A DNA stretch of 64,000 nt from positions 907,966,571 through 908,030,570 of the forward strand of contig NC_056744.1 of the NCBI RefSeq assembly GCF_019279795.1, read 5' to 3'. Under the pieces are notes generated by a model, which worked only from the letters and a program-made list of their open reading frames with translations, ran no database searches and was not told the origin of the DNA. Numbering within the stretch: position 1 is the first letter of the stretch; every line of letters starts with the position of its first letter. A program made the translations under genes and the position numbers. The stretch is from Protopterus annectens (lineage: Eukaryota > Chordata > Ceratodontiformes > Protopteridae). Below are positions 23,091 through 33,827 of this stretch, in pieces.

Positions 23091-24235
23091 TAACAGGAAG
23101 CCTTTTCCTCTGTTGAAACATGGTTATCCAATGCCCAATTAATATTCAACCCAAACAAAACTAAACTACTCATCTTCCAACCCACCAAACCTACTCAAAA
23201 CAACTCTCACTTTAACATCACATCAAAAGACAACACCACTATATGCCCAACTGAACACACCAAATTGCTAGGAGTGGAAATAGACAATAAACTAAAATTT
23301 GACATTCACATATCCATAAACATAAAAAAAGTCCACAAAAAAACTAGGAGCATTATACAGAAATAAGCAATTTCTCACCAAAGCAACAAAGATTTCAATA
23401 GCAAATTCCCACCTTATCTCCACCCTACTTTATGCCTCTCCAGTATATACCAACCTAAGGCAATGTGATCTAAACGAGCTAGAGACCTGCTACAACAAAA
23501 TCGCCAAATTCACCACAGGGTCATCACTGTCTCTCACTTGCTGAACTGGGCTGGCTTCACTCCCTCGCCTCCTTCAGTGGTATCGACTCTCACTTGCCCA
23601 CAAACTAGTAAACCATCCACTAAATGTCCCAGCCCTCCAGAATCTACTCCAACCCTATCTGACCACCAGACCACTAAGATCCAGCAACAAAAATCACTTG
23701 CAGATCACTAAAGCCAATAACTCTGCTGATGAAGCACTATTCTCTTGCGCCATAGCCAAATTATGGAACTCACTTCCACCCACAATTACCTCCATACCAT
23801 CATGCACCCACTTCAAAACTTTACTAAAAGCGCACCTAAAAACATGCTGGCTATGCCCTTGCAACTCCCACTCTAATATCATCCACCCCATCCAACCACT
23901 ACCTTTCTTTCCACTCCACTAACTACCTTGATTATAGCAAGCTCAGATGCTCATAAGCCTAGTACTCATTATACAGCAGGAACTTCTCATTGTAACATTG
24001 TTAATGTCTGTTATGTACTTCACAGATAAAGATTCTAGTTGTCTACTGATGTACTATGTTCTTCATCTGTAAATATGTTGTAAGTAATTGCTATGTTAAA
24101 TTGGTAATCACTATGTAATCCAATGTAACTACTGTCTGTTTATTTTACTGTGGAGCTTTTCTCCCTGGGCCTCCGCTGAAAATGGACCTACGTCCAGTCG
24201 GACACTCCCGGTCAACAAATTTAAATAAATAAAAC
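23091..24235 (+). mobile_element. L2 LINE copy B, 5'-truncated
   Basis: Only the RT C-terminus and 3' end are present: 'SSVETWLSNAQLIFNPNKTK', 'TKLLGVEIDNKLKFDIHI' (about 23,260-23,310) and 'AKLWNSLPPTITSIP' (about 23,755-23,800). The 3' end 'GGAGCTTTTCTCC...CAAATTTAAATAAATAAA' is the family tail. The element cleanly splits L1 copy B, whose frame resumes at 24,236. Several stops interrupt the coding part. Confidence 0.85.
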
Positions 24236-24425
24236 CTGCTAAAATGCTTGTTTTAGTTCCATTAGTCTTATACAGAGTTCAGGCATATTTTTATCAACCA
24301 GATGAGAAGCTGTGAATAGCAATTTAGTAAAGAGCTGAAGGATTTTATCTTGGAGAGGAAGACTGCAAGAGTGAAGTGGGATAGGCTTATTCTTCCAATA
24401 GGGTAAAAAATGAAGACTCCACAGC
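24236..24425 (+). mobile_element. L1-like LINE copy B, middle fragment
   Basis: The translation 'KMLVLVPLVLYRVQAYFYQ' matches the L1 ORF2 region just after the RT. The region 'SKIQPYITG' before the L2 insertion leads straight into it. A Penelope element starts at about 24,430. Confidence 0.65.
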
Positions 24426-24549
24426 TGGAAGCAGCAAACTTAAATCACGGTGCAGTCCATTCGACTCGGCACCCAGTAGAATGCCAATAGCAGCAGTCAG
24501 TAGGACCCAACACAAAGTTCAAAACAGTTGGCAGCAGTAAATATGACCC

Positions 24550-24603
24550 AACACAAGATGAGAACAATAACAGTTCAACACAAGATGAGAACAATAACAG
24601 TTC
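24550..24603 (-). repeat. 27-base tandem duplication in Penelope terminal region
   Basis: The unit ACACAAGATGAGAACAATAA plus CAGTTCA is present twice in a row just downstream of the hammerhead-like core. Short duplications of this kind are common in Penelope terminal repeats. Confidence 0.85.
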
Positions 24604-24604
24604 A

Positions 24605-24640
24605 GCGGTTTAGCCTAACACGTCGGGCTTCATCAGAACA
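24605..24640 (-). ncRNA. Candidate hammerhead ribozyme core (Penelope copy B)
   Basis: On the minus strand the sequence reads CTGATGA, then AGCC and GGCT able to form a 4 bp stem II, then AAAC, next to 'CCGC'. This is close to the known minimal hammerheads in Penelope terminal repeats, but the G of the GAAA core appears replaced. It lies just upstream of the duplicated 27-mer and in the same orientation as the coding region. Confidence 0.5.
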
Positions 24641-24915
24641 AATTATAATGTTTGAAATGTTCCTTAAATATAACCAGCAGTTTCAAAATATCCAATGAAA
24701 AAGCAGCTTCAGTCAACCATTACTTCCCTCATTTAAAAAACATTTACACAGAAATTCAATACATATAACTGGATGCAATATATTATTACAAGCATGCTAA
24801 AAACGTGTATAAAAAAAAAAAAAAAAGTCAAAATTTTTAATTAATATAATATTTCCACAGTAGATGTGTTGCATTGAAACAAATATGTTAATTTCTAACT
24901 AATCATCTCAATCTT

Positions 24916-25650
24916 TTATAATTTCTCTGACCTCAGTCTGAGCACACTACTTATACTAATATAATCATTCAAGCCCAGGGGGGGTTTCCCTGCCTCCAGT
25001 TTGATTTGCCAGAACAGTTCCCTATATTCAAGTCTGGCCTCCCAGTTACCTCCAAGGGCATCAGATGTCACCTGTTCAATAACCATAAACTTGAACTTAC
25101 AATTAGGACATCCCACAGAATGTTTGAAAAGTGCACTAGTTTCTTTTGCTTTCAAAATATCATAACTGTGCTCGTATATCCTCCTCCTTGGGTTTCTCTC
25201 TGTCTTTCCAACATAAATACTATTGCATATTTCGCAAACTACTATATAGGCCACCCCTGAAGTGTTACAAGTATAGTGTCCCTTACATTTCAACCTGTAG
25301 TTCCTAGCTGTTATAACCACGTCATCTTTATCAATAATATATCTGCACTGGTTACAAATTCCACATTTATATGTACCAAATTTATTAATTACTTTATCAT
25401 TCCTAATATCACATCTTTCTAACATTTCCTTCAAGTTTGTATCCCTTCTAATAATTTTTGGTGTATCTGGTGTAAAATTCTTAGTTTCCTCATGTACTTT
25501 AAAGATTCCCCAGTGTTTCCTAATAATCCCTTCTATTTCTGTGGAAGTGGTAGAATAAGTGTGAACAAAGGCAGTGTCATATTCTACCCGAGTTGCATTC
25601 GGTTTGGTCTTGGTTACTACCTTTTCCCAATAGTGGACTATATTTAACAT
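24916..25650 (-). pseudogene. Penelope GIY-YIG endonuclease domain (244 codons open)
   Basis: This is the C-terminal nuclease of the Penelope polyprotein, which cuts target DNA. Residue numbers are from the Met at 25,650. Residues 96-102 have three Cys ('CGICNQC'), and Cys122 and Cys128 follow; these form the linker zinc-binding cluster. The GIY-YIG signature is 'VAYIVVC' (133-139) plus 'IYVGKT' (145-150), with the Arg-rich 'RRRIYEH' (155-161) holding the catalytic Arg. The domain is open over its whole length. It is joined in normal elements to the RT just upstream, from which it is separated here by a frameshift near 25,660. Confidence 0.85.
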
Positions 25651-25666
25651 CTCTATCCCGAATCAC

Positions 25667-26560
25667 TTAATCTTTTAAGCTGTCCACAAAACTTGATGGA
25701 TATTCTGTCTGTATAAACAGTTCCCTAATGAGTTCCAACTCATTGTGAAACACAGATGGTTCACTACACATTCTCGAGGCTCTAATTAACTGACCCTTCA
25801 CAATGCCCTTCTTTTGAAAGTTTGGATGACCACTTTCGTAGTATAAATATGAATTTGAGAATAAGATGTGGAAACAGTTGTTCACCAAGTCCTTGTATAA
25901 AGTTACATCTAAATAGTCAATTTTATGTAGGGATAGAGTGTGTGTAAATCTTAAATTGGTTGTCATATTAATGTAAGCCATAAAAGATGTCAATTCATCC
26001 ACGGATATCTGGCAAAGTAAGCAATGTTCATACACCATTCAGTTTCTGTGAAGTATTTCCTTTCCCAGAAGTATAACACTAAATTGGCATATAAGGGGGC
26101 ACAAGCCGCCCCCATAGCAACACCTCGTTCTTGTTTATAATATTCACCATTTAAATACACATAATTGAACTTATGGAAATAATTCTTAAAAATACCCATC
26201 AAATTCACAACATTGGCTTCCAGATATTTTGCTTCTAATAATACCTCCTGAAATCACTCCAACCCTATATTATGGGGGATACTGGGGAATAATTCCACCA
26301 CGTCAGTCGTCACCAAATAACAAGTTACACTAAACTTGTCATCAGAAATATTTTTTCAAAAATCCCAAGAATCTTTGGTAATGTGTTTCAAGGATTCCAG
26401 TAATTTTTTTTAAATGATGGTCCACAAAAACAGCCAAAAGGTCAGTTATAGAACCAGCACCTGGCACTATAGGCCTAAAAACTGGATTTTCAATGCTTTT
26501 GTGTGTCTTGGGTATTCCAAATATTATTGGGATATGTGGTTTTTCCACATGTAAAAAAAT
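25667..26560 (-). pseudogene. Penelope reverse transcriptase domain (frameshifted)
   Basis: Pieces in shifting minus-strand frames form a telomerase-like Penelope RT. They are 'IPIIFGIPKTHKSIENPVFR' with 'PIVPGAGSITDLLAVFVDHH' (26,548-26,420), 'ERGVAMGAACAPLYANL' (about 26,130-26,080) and 'SLHKIDYLDVTLYKD' (about 25,940-25,890). The YADD-like catalytic box should lie between 26,050 and 25,990 and is not intact. Breaks occur near 26,390, 26,250, 26,030 and 25,665. Confidence 0.8.
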
Positions 26561-27084
26561 TACACAAATTTTTTTTTATCCAGTGCTCCTTGTAATAAAT
26601 GGTATTTTGAATAATACTCTATTTTAGCGTATGCAATATTAATTTTGTTCTTAGAAGCTATATTTTTCTTCATCATTCAGAATTTCAAACATCCTAGTTT
26701 CATAATCAAGTTGCATACATCAACACTACCAGGTTTCGTTACCCTGCATTTGTTGTTCCTCGTTGTATGTTAAATTCTTCACAACATTCTTTTTCATATT
26801 TATCTTTTTCAACCATGTGGGGGGTGAAAGTACTTGCTCTACTTAACACTTGCTTATCACCCTTTCTCCCTTTAAATATCAAATTCAGATTCAACTTTCT
26901 CAAAAACATTTAACATCCTACCAGGGTTCTTACCAAACTCCAAGGCCTGTTAGGAACAAATTGAAAACCCTTAGTAAACAGGGTAAAAAATTTGTCAGTA
27001 ATCCTTAAATCAGTATAATTGAAAATATTAAAATTATGCTTTGTAACTTTTTATCCCCTTCTGTTAAAACAATGTCTTTGAGAT

Positions 27085-28068
27085 TCACTGTTGTACATAT
27101 TGCCATCCCATGTCTGACTTGTTTCTGACATAATTCCTGTTGTTGCTCCAACCCTTTCCCCTGCTCCCCCTCCCCTGCATTTGATTGTACTGGTTGTAAT
27201 TGTTAAAATACCCTTGCTTCTGTGCAATTTTTGCTTCTTCTGGGGGGGGGGTTCTAAAGGGGGGGGGTATGTACATCGTTTAAATTTACATTCTCTTGAT
27301 TAAGCACATCCTCATTCCTATTTTCCCCTTCTCCCACAACCTGATTATATGTTTTCTTCGGGGGTTGGGTATGCTTTACTTTCCTTGTACTCATTTAAAG
27401 CCCTCAGTAATTTTTTCACATTTCTAGTTATTACATTATCACAATATACATCAATTTCTTTGAATACAGCTTCATATTTTAATTTCTCAATGTTAAAAAG
27501 ACAGTCCGCAGTGATTCTGTTGTGCAATACATTCACTTCTTTCATAACGGTCTCTTTGTTGTTTGTAGTTCTTGATCATTCATTTTAATAGTTCAATACC
27601 AAATCTGTTAAACCGAGTAGCTCCTTGTGAAATGTACTGTTCGCTTCCACGATACTTCCTGCCCACTGCTACACATTAAATCAAATAGTCTATTTCTAAC
27701 TGCAGTTTTTAAAGTTAGAAGTTTGTCTTTAAATACCTTTAATGCATCCACAAATGTCTCGTGTATTTGCTCTCTTTTCTGTAAAGTTGAACCTCCTTCC
27801 TCTCCAATTTTCAAAAGTAAATTCCATTCTCTGTTTCTTGAATATTTTGAACTTGATTTACTAGTATAGAAGCATTCGCTGATTGCGAACGCATGTCCGC
27901 CATGTTAACCATCACCTCCTTCCTCTGGTCAGCTGACATCTGATTGGCCAATGAAAATGGAAAGCCTGCGACATCACATAGTTGTTGCTGGTTACCTGGC
28001 AACCCCGAACCTCTGCATCTCATCAAAACCATTTGGTTAGAGGTAGTTTGGGTAAGAATGTCCAACAT
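27085..28068 (-). pseudogene. Penelope N-terminal region (broken)
   Basis: The open piece from 28,068 starts 'MLDILTQTTSNQMVLM' and is Gln/Asn-rich. Later pieces (27,814-27,608, 27,545-27,345, 27,276-27,085) include a charged, helix-prone part with 'MKEVNVLHNRITADCLFNI' and a low-complexity Gly/Asn/Gln patch. This fits the poorly conserved N-terminus that precedes the RT in Penelope proteins. There is no recognised domain, and assignment rests on position and strand. A run of G/C near 27,240 breaks the frame. Confidence 0.5.
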
Positions 28069-28138
28069 TTTGTTGATTCCCCTCTCGTAACCAGAGAATT
28101 ATCATTAGTGTCCTCCTGAAATTTTCCTCGGGTAGACC

Positions 28139-28743
28139 GCAAATGTTGGAGGTGTGATGGGGAATAAAGAGGAAACTGAAAACATATTTTCTGGAGTGTA
28201 ATGAAGTGGCAAACTTAAAATTCCCTGCAAACTGCTCTGTCAGCGATACTGAGTGGGCAAATTGGTGTAACTAAGGGAATTATTTTTTTGAGCTAAGATA
28301 CAGAATTGGAATTGCCTAGACCTAATAAGGCCTTGCTGAGTCTAATTATGATGGCTGCCAAAAAAGCAATTACTAGAAAATGGAAATCAAAGTCTTCGCT
28401 ACTTCTAGTAAAGTTGGGAAGATTGTAACAGAAGTAAAACAACTGGAACTGGGATCTTTAGAAAAGGGTAGGAACAAGTTACATCGGAAAAAAAATGAGA
28501 ATTGTGGATCAGTACATGCAGAGGAGGAACGAGGTTTAAAAGAAGGTAGGATCTGAATGAGCTATGTAATAGGTGACTGGATATATTATAAGTGATGTAT
28601 AATGTTTGCAGCTACAGTTGTGTTGGCATGGTTTGTAATGTATAATGTTTGCAACTGATAGTGTTGGTATAGTTTATTTTCGTTTATATAAATGTAAGAT
28701 TGCCACTGCCATACATGATAATTTAATAAAGATGTTTTTTGTT
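28139..28743 (+). mobile_element. L1-like LINE copy B, ORF2 end and 3' UTR
   Basis: The segment resumes copy B after the Penelope insertion with the Cys-rich ORF2 C-terminus ('CWRCDGE' region), then a 3' UTR. A canonical AATAAA lies near 28,724, followed by the poly(A) tail. Two 'GTATAATGTTTGCA' copies (about 28,596 and 28,638) form a short imperfect duplication. Confidence 0.75.
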
Positions 28744-28761
28744 TAAAAAAAAAAAAAAAAA
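28744..28761 (+). repeat. Poly(A) tail of L1 copy B
   Basis: An A-run follows the AATAAA signal by about 15 bases and ends the L1, consistent with insertion of a polyadenylated RNA. Confidence 0.8.
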
Positions 28762-28984
28762 ACAAACCAACAAAACATGGGTACTACAAACTACAGGATA
28801 TACCTCCCTTCATTGCTGGTGATCCCATGGAGAAGTTGGCAGTTGGCAGTATCTAAATATTTGTAAAGGAATGTCTAATTGTCAGAACTCATGACTAGAA
28901 ATTGCTCAAACAATAATTGCTATTGCTGTTGAGTACTAGCTGTGGTATAGCAGTCTACAGTACACTGACTACATCTTCCAAAAA

Positions 28985-29390
28985 GTGAGTAAATTCCAAT
29001 ATGTAAAAATCAATGAAATTACGATTCCTATGGGAGAGTTTAACTATCCAAATAAGAAGAAATTGCGCAGTGTCCGATTAAATAAGCCCAATTAACTGGT
29101 AATCCAAACAATTTCAAACATATGGCATGAACCCAAACTAGGGACAACAATACCTTAGATGATATACTGACAAATCTGGCATTATTCTTTTCCCCAGACA
29201 TGGCTGTATCCATTGTAATCGGCAAAGATCATGTCACCAACATCATTATCTTTAACCTATATCGAATGTCAAAATAAGCCATACATTCTCATTCCTACAC
29301 CTTAACATTGAAAACTATGATGCAGTAAATGGCACACCTGTCAAAACAAACTGCACTGCTATCCCCAGTGACTTAAGCAAGTCTGTGTAC
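28985..29390 (+). pseudogene. CR1-clade LINE endonuclease fragment
   Basis: The plus-strand translation gives 'GEFNYPNKKKLRSVRLNKPN', 'ISNIWHEPKLGTTILDDIL', 'FFSPDMAVSIVIGKDHVTNI' and 'NLYRM'. This follows the CR1/L2 endonuclease order 'GDFNYP...VHEPTRG.N.LDL.L...GSSDH..I'. It is an isolated fragment with two stops and no RT beside it. Confidence 0.65.
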
Positions 29391-29462
29391 GGTACATGCC
29401 AAATGGGGCAGTATACTCAGTCTATCCCATGAGTGTAATGCCCCGTTCGGCATGTACTGTAC
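29387..29462. repeat. Inverted duplication of a CR1 3' segment
   Basis: GTACGGTACATGCCAAATGG at 29,387 pairs with the segment ending CGGCATGTACTGTAC at about 29,455, giving ~24 bp arms around a ~25-base loop. Both arms resemble the CR1 sequence at 35,330-35,365 ('CCGAATGGGGCATTGTACTC'), in opposite orientations. It therefore looks like a head-to-head CR1 inversion, not a transposon end. Confidence 0.65.
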
Positions 29463-29654
29463 AAAGCACTTGCAGCAAATGGAAAGACCTCAGAGGCTTC
29501 CATCAAAGAAGATCAGGGGACTCCAGCACATGCTATCGCGGGGTCTATGTTAGTCTACCAATTACTAGAAAATCAAACTGCGAAACATCGAAAGTAAAAC
29601 AGCGAAAGGGGAAATTATCAAGCAATGCCGACTTCTAAAAAAAAATACATTGAA
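29463..29654. other. Unassigned spacer
   Basis: Short sequence between the CR1 inversion and L1 copy C. Nothing is recognised. Confidence 0.4.
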
Positions 29655-30645
29655 TAGCCATAATCTAGAGCAAAAAAAACTTTTAGCAAAACGACTCTCG
29701 GGCAACAGAAAGTAGTAAGGGTTGTCACCAAGCTTAGGGAGCCTATAGCAAGGAAGATAACAAGGGATCCTGTGGAAGTACTGGAAATATTTTGGAAATC
29801 CTATGAAAGTCTGTATCTGTATAAAGCATAGAAATACGGAAATCAAGAAAGGGACAAATGGAAATGTTCATGGAAGAATTAAATATGCCAAGGTTAGTAA
29901 CTGAGCCTCCTGTACCTCTAACAGGATAGGAGGAGATGGGATAAAAATGGTGATGTATAACCAATCTACAGGAAGGTCCCCAAGAAGAGATGGTATTCCT
30001 GTGGAAGTTTGGAAGCTAGGAGGGAAAAAATGATCTGTAAGGTAACAGTATTTTAATAGAAGGACAAGTATCAACATCCTGGAAGAAAGTGGTGGTAGCT
30101 GTAATACCTTAAGTGGATAAATATCCATCAGATCCAGCTTCATAGAGGCCCATATCCATTCCAAACCATGAATATGAAGTGTTTGTAATGGTTAAACGAA
30201 TGGCAAAAGTGACGCCAAAATTGATAGATATGGATCGATGTGTTTTTTGTGGAGGAGAGGCAAACATTTGACAATGTTAACAGAGCACTGATAATCCAGA
30301 GGGAAGCAGAATATCACTGTTGTTGGCGGGTCTTAATGGAGAGAAAGCATTTGAGATAGTAAGCTGGGACTTTATGAACAGAAAAATGGAAGCATTTGCA
30401 TTCCCTGATAAAATTGTAAGGTTGATTAGGAGGATATTTGAGGGATCGGAGGCAAAAATTTAAGTGGGTGGGGTCCTGTCTGATATTTTTTGCTTGAGCA
30501 GAGGAATCGGGCAGAGGTGTCCTCTCTCCCCTTTATCTACATTATATTGGGAACCACTGACAAAGAAAATAAGGGACTCAGAATTCAAGGATATAATTGG
30601 TGTGATAATCCAGAAAAACTGGCTGTATTTGCTGATTTCATAGTT
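29655..30645 (+). mobile_element. L1-like LINE copy C, RT fragment
   Basis: The segment is collinear with 21.80-22.75 kb of copy B: shared 'GGCAACAGAAAGTAG', 'GTCACCAAGCTT', 'GAAATATTTTGGAAAT' and 'ATAACCAATCTACAGGAA'. RT residues 'SLSRGIGQRCPLSPL'-like (about 30,490-30,530) and 'IRDSEFKDIIGV' follow. It is truncated at both ends and has many stops. Confidence 0.75.
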
Positions 30646-30894
30646 AAAGTATTTGTGACAAAAGTATTTTCCCTACTTATTTTAGACTTCTTATACCAGG
30701 GTATTTTTTTGAAAGCTTAATAGTACTTTTTAGTTTGTGTATTTTATTAATATTGTGATTCACTCCAAATGCTTTTTTTTCCATTTACTTTACCTGTATA
30801 TTTGTATCGTACTAGAATGCGTTCGGGAATTCAGAACCTAGGAGTTAATGTATTATACTTCACTGTGAGTATTCCTGGCAAGCTTAGGATCATA
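30646..30894. other. Unassigned spacer
   Basis: AT-rich sequence between L1 copy C and a CR1 3' fragment. No feature is seen. Confidence 0.4.
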
Positions 30895-31330
30895 GGAGAT
30901 TATTAGGCCATCGGCCCAGAGGTCATTTTAAACCTAGCCATTTCATCCCGATGTAGTACTGTAGAAATGCTAGTACCAAAGATTGCATTTAGTGATGACT
31001 GCCCATGTCCAGGAGGGTTGTGAGCTCTGTCCCCAGTAAGAATTTACAGTGCCCCATCCACTCGTCCAGGTTCCTCTTGATCAGTGTCATAGAGGTGCTC
31101 TGTTTCACATGAATTGGTAGCCTGTTCCAAAGACGCTGCAGTTGCTGGGAGATAAATCTGCCCCTCCGGCATGTCCTATTTAAGTCACAGGCAATATTTA
31201 GGTGCCTGGAACGAGTAGCCCTAGTCCTGTTTGATTTACGGATAATGCAGCAAGTTCATTGGGTTTCGTTCTTGGATTGCCCTGTAGGCCAGACAGAAGT
31301 CTCCCCTAAGAAGTCTGTACGATACAAAGT
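30895..31330 (-). mobile_element. CR1-like LINE 3' fragment
   Basis: The sequence aligns with 34,790-35,230, the 3' end of the CR1-like LINE nested in the DIRS element. Shared landmarks are 'GGTGCTCTG...CTCACATG', a 'GGGGAACTAT/GGGTTGTGAG' spacer region and the 'CTGTAGGCCAGACAGAAG/TTAGGCAAAGGTCACC' end. It is 5' truncated, as most CR1 copies are, and more diverged than the nested copy. Confidence 0.65.
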
Positions 31331-31710
31331 ATAGTGACAAGGACTTTAGTCAGTAATCCAGAACATTCAGAAACACTTTGGCATACATCTAGATTCAAAT
31401 CTTGTCAGTATTCCAAAACAAGTCTACAGACCTGAGTGTTATCTGAACACATCACATAGTAACTCCTACTTCTAAAATTTTAAATATGACAACAGATTAA
31501 AGCAAAGGAGAATGTATGTATTATTTTTCATTGTCCTCAGGCAATTGTAAAATACCATAATGTGTACATTACATCTATTAACCACAGAGAAACAGTAAGA
31601 AGTGATGCTACAGAAGTGGGAACAGAGACATGGAGACAATGATGGACATACAAAGAGTGTTGTATTTTTCTGGGGCATTTTTATCACCATCGTGGTGTGT
31701 TAATGTTATG
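31331..31710. other. Unassigned flank of DIRS element 1
   Basis: No gene is seen. Part of it (about 31,395-31,480) weakly resembles 44,890-44,960 on the other side of the DIRS element, perhaps an old shared repeat. Confidence 0.35.
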
Positions 31711-31900
31711 ATGTCCTTCAAGGATGCATCTGCAGTCATAACAAATGGGTTGTCCTGTCGTCAGGCAGCCCTTCGGTCGGCCGGATTCCAAAGTCTGGGT
31801 CCGGCTTTGGCTGGTGTCGCACTTCACCCGACGTCATCTCTGCTGGTCTACGGGTATAAAGGCATCAGCCGACGCCATTTTCCTCAGTCTTTCTTGCCGC
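31711..31900 (+). repeat. Left inverted terminal repeat of DIRS 1
   Basis: From about 31,731 inward this is the reverse complement of 43,836-44,000 at high identity. The outermost ~20 bases differ from the right repeat but are complementary to the first half of the internal region (43,521-43,557). That is exactly the DIRS arrangement for joining the ends through the internal region. Confidence 0.92.
31840..31862 (+). promoter_or_regulatory. TATA-box-like site in left terminal repeat
   Basis: TATAAA at 31,855-31,860 lies about 170 bases upstream of the Gag start, with a CRE-like GACGTCAT at about 31,830. A mirror copy is found on the minus strand of the right repeat (43,871-43,876). It could drive element transcription; this is inferred from sequence alone. 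Confidence 0.45.
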
Positions 31901-32030
31901 GTGGCGCCCGAAGCAGAAGCTGTTCGCAAGTGCCGGTCGGTCAGATCCAGAGATTACTACTACCGAATACTACTTCGAAGACTTCTAAAAAGCTAAGTAC
32001 CCCGTTGGGGACTCTTTCTTGCCTCAGCCG

Positions 32031-33774
32031 ATGTCAGAAAAAGTAAATAACTGTGTAACTTGTGGGAAACAAATACCTCATAAAGATTTCCACTCTTACT
32101 GCTTACCTTGTTTAGGCCCAGACCACAACGTAGCAGCCTGTTTAGCCTGTGTTTCCTTCAACCGACGAGCGGCTTAGGCGTCGGTCGGAGTTGCTGAACA
32201 GTTTTTGGCTCAGATTTTGCGTACATTATGCCGTCGGATCCTCCGACTACTCAAATTGTTAAAAAGCAAAGAAAAAGACCGACACTCGCGGTCAGCGGTT
32301 TCGGCGAAACCACGGTTAAGCAAACGCGAGTGTCTCGGTTTCGGCGAAACCGAGCAAGCGGGTCAATCTTCAGCGAATCCATGACTACTACCGAGGCTCC
32401 TGCTACCCTAGTTGAATCGGCCTCTGAAGTTTTGCCTACTAATGTGGTTACTAGTGAATTATCAGACACCATCCCTTTGGATGTCTCTACCCCAGCACGT
32501 GGTGCTGCTAGGCCTCCTGCAGCCATGTCTATTAAGGCCTTTGCCAGGGCTAAAGCAGCCAAATCTGCTAAATCAGTGCCTGTTAAGCCCCCCTCACACA
32601 GGCCCAGTTCCAGTTCACAAATGCTTACTCTGGCAGAGGATCTCATCTCTTTAATTAGGGGATCCCAATCTCACCCAGACAGGGCCTCTCAGCCTCCAGA
32701 AAAGAGACCTAGAGCAGAGCCCCCAGAGTCAGTGCCCTCTGATGATTCTTCGGATGACTCAGACATTACAGACCATCCAGAGGCTCCTTTTTCTACTTAT
32801 GAAGATTCCGATGCTGAAGAATCTATTCCATCTGCCTCTCCACCAGAGGAATTTTCCTTTGGGGAAACCTTACATGCCATGAGAGAACAATTCCAATGGC
32901 AGGGACAAGATTCCTCAGATTCAAGGAAAAGGCTTAGGACCTTTCTACACTTACCACAACATAGGCCTTTAGCTATACCTCCTGTTCTGCCTGTTGTGGA
33001 TGATGCATTTAATGATGTTTGCACTGCTCCTGATACTTTACCTCCAGCCCCTGCCAAACCAGATAGGTTTTACAGGGTACCAGACACTCATCACCACCTA
33101 TACAAGGCCCCACTTGCAGATCCTGAGACTATCTCCCAGGGGCCTAAGGCAGTAGCCGACCTCAGCAAAAACCCTCTCGCTTTTGAAAGGGAATCCAGGT
33201 CCTTAGAGATGGGGAAAAAGTTTACACCTCTGCTACTCTCTCAGCTAGAGCTTTGAACTGTCAGTTTCATATGATCCAATACCAAGAGTTTATGCTTGAT
33301 CAGTTAACTAAGAAACTGTCCTCTGATGACTCCTTAGATAAGAAATATGTTTTAGAAATGGTGAATAACATTCAGCAGGTTAGTAACCATTTTTTAAAAT
33401 GTGGCTATGATGCACTGGAGGCTTCATTTAGATCAGCCACGACTGGCACAGTTATAAGAAGGCATGCATGGTTGAAAGAACAGGTCTTGCCGGATCATGT
33501 TAAAGCAAAGCTGTTAGATGCTCCTATGGATAAGGCCAGTCTATTTGGTACTCCTGCTCAGCAAGTAATGAAGAAAATGGAAGAGAAGGCAAAATCTGTA
33601 CAAACAGTTAAGGATTTCTTACAGGTTCAGCCCCCAAGGTTTAGCAGGAACTGGCCTTCCAAAAATTGGTCCTTTCCAGACTCCTCAAAATCTCAGAGAG
33701 GCAGGAATAGGCGTTCCAGGGCAGAAATCAATCCAGAGGAGGTGCCTACAGAGGCGCCAGTGGCAAGGCAATAA
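32031..33774 (+). pseudogene. DIRS 1 Gag (frameshifted)
   Basis: Gag packages element RNA. It starts at ATG 32,031 with a Cys-rich segment ('NCVTCGKQIP', 'YCLPCLGPDH', 'ACLACVSF') matching the Cys-rich start of DIRS 2 Gag. A stop at 32,175 and a frameshift lead into the long frame 32,228-33,256, which is Ser/Pro/Asp-rich with acidic runs ('SDDSSDDSDITD'). A second frameshift near 33,215, in an A-run, moves it to the last frame (33,253-33,774), a helical part with 'RRHAWLKEQ'. The same 'LRRHAWM' box occurs near the end of DIRS 2 Gag. The C-terminus is Arg-rich. Confidence 0.75.
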
Positions 33775-33827
33775 CCAGCGAGGCACAGACACAACCACTG
33801 CCACTGCAACAGGACAATCACAGTGAC

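Larger units (their letters stand above)
24430..28138 (-). mobile_element. Penelope-like element copy B, near full length
   Basis: On the minus strand the order is an N-terminal low-complexity/basic region (28.07-27.09 kb), the RT (26.56-25.67 kb), the GIY-YIG endonuclease (25.65-24.92 kb) and a terminal repeat with a hammerhead-like core (24.64-24.60 kb). This is the order of GIY-YIG-bearing Penelope elements such as the Neptune group. It lies in L1 copy B, and about 430 bases of L1 sequence retained in copy A (13,830-14,262) are gone here. No target duplication was found. Confidence 0.85.

Noticed and set aside
32251..32646. 131-codon minus-strand frame in DIRS Gag
   Set aside because: Shadow of the Gag coding strand; no domain. 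The same holds for the minus frames at 47,133-48,899.
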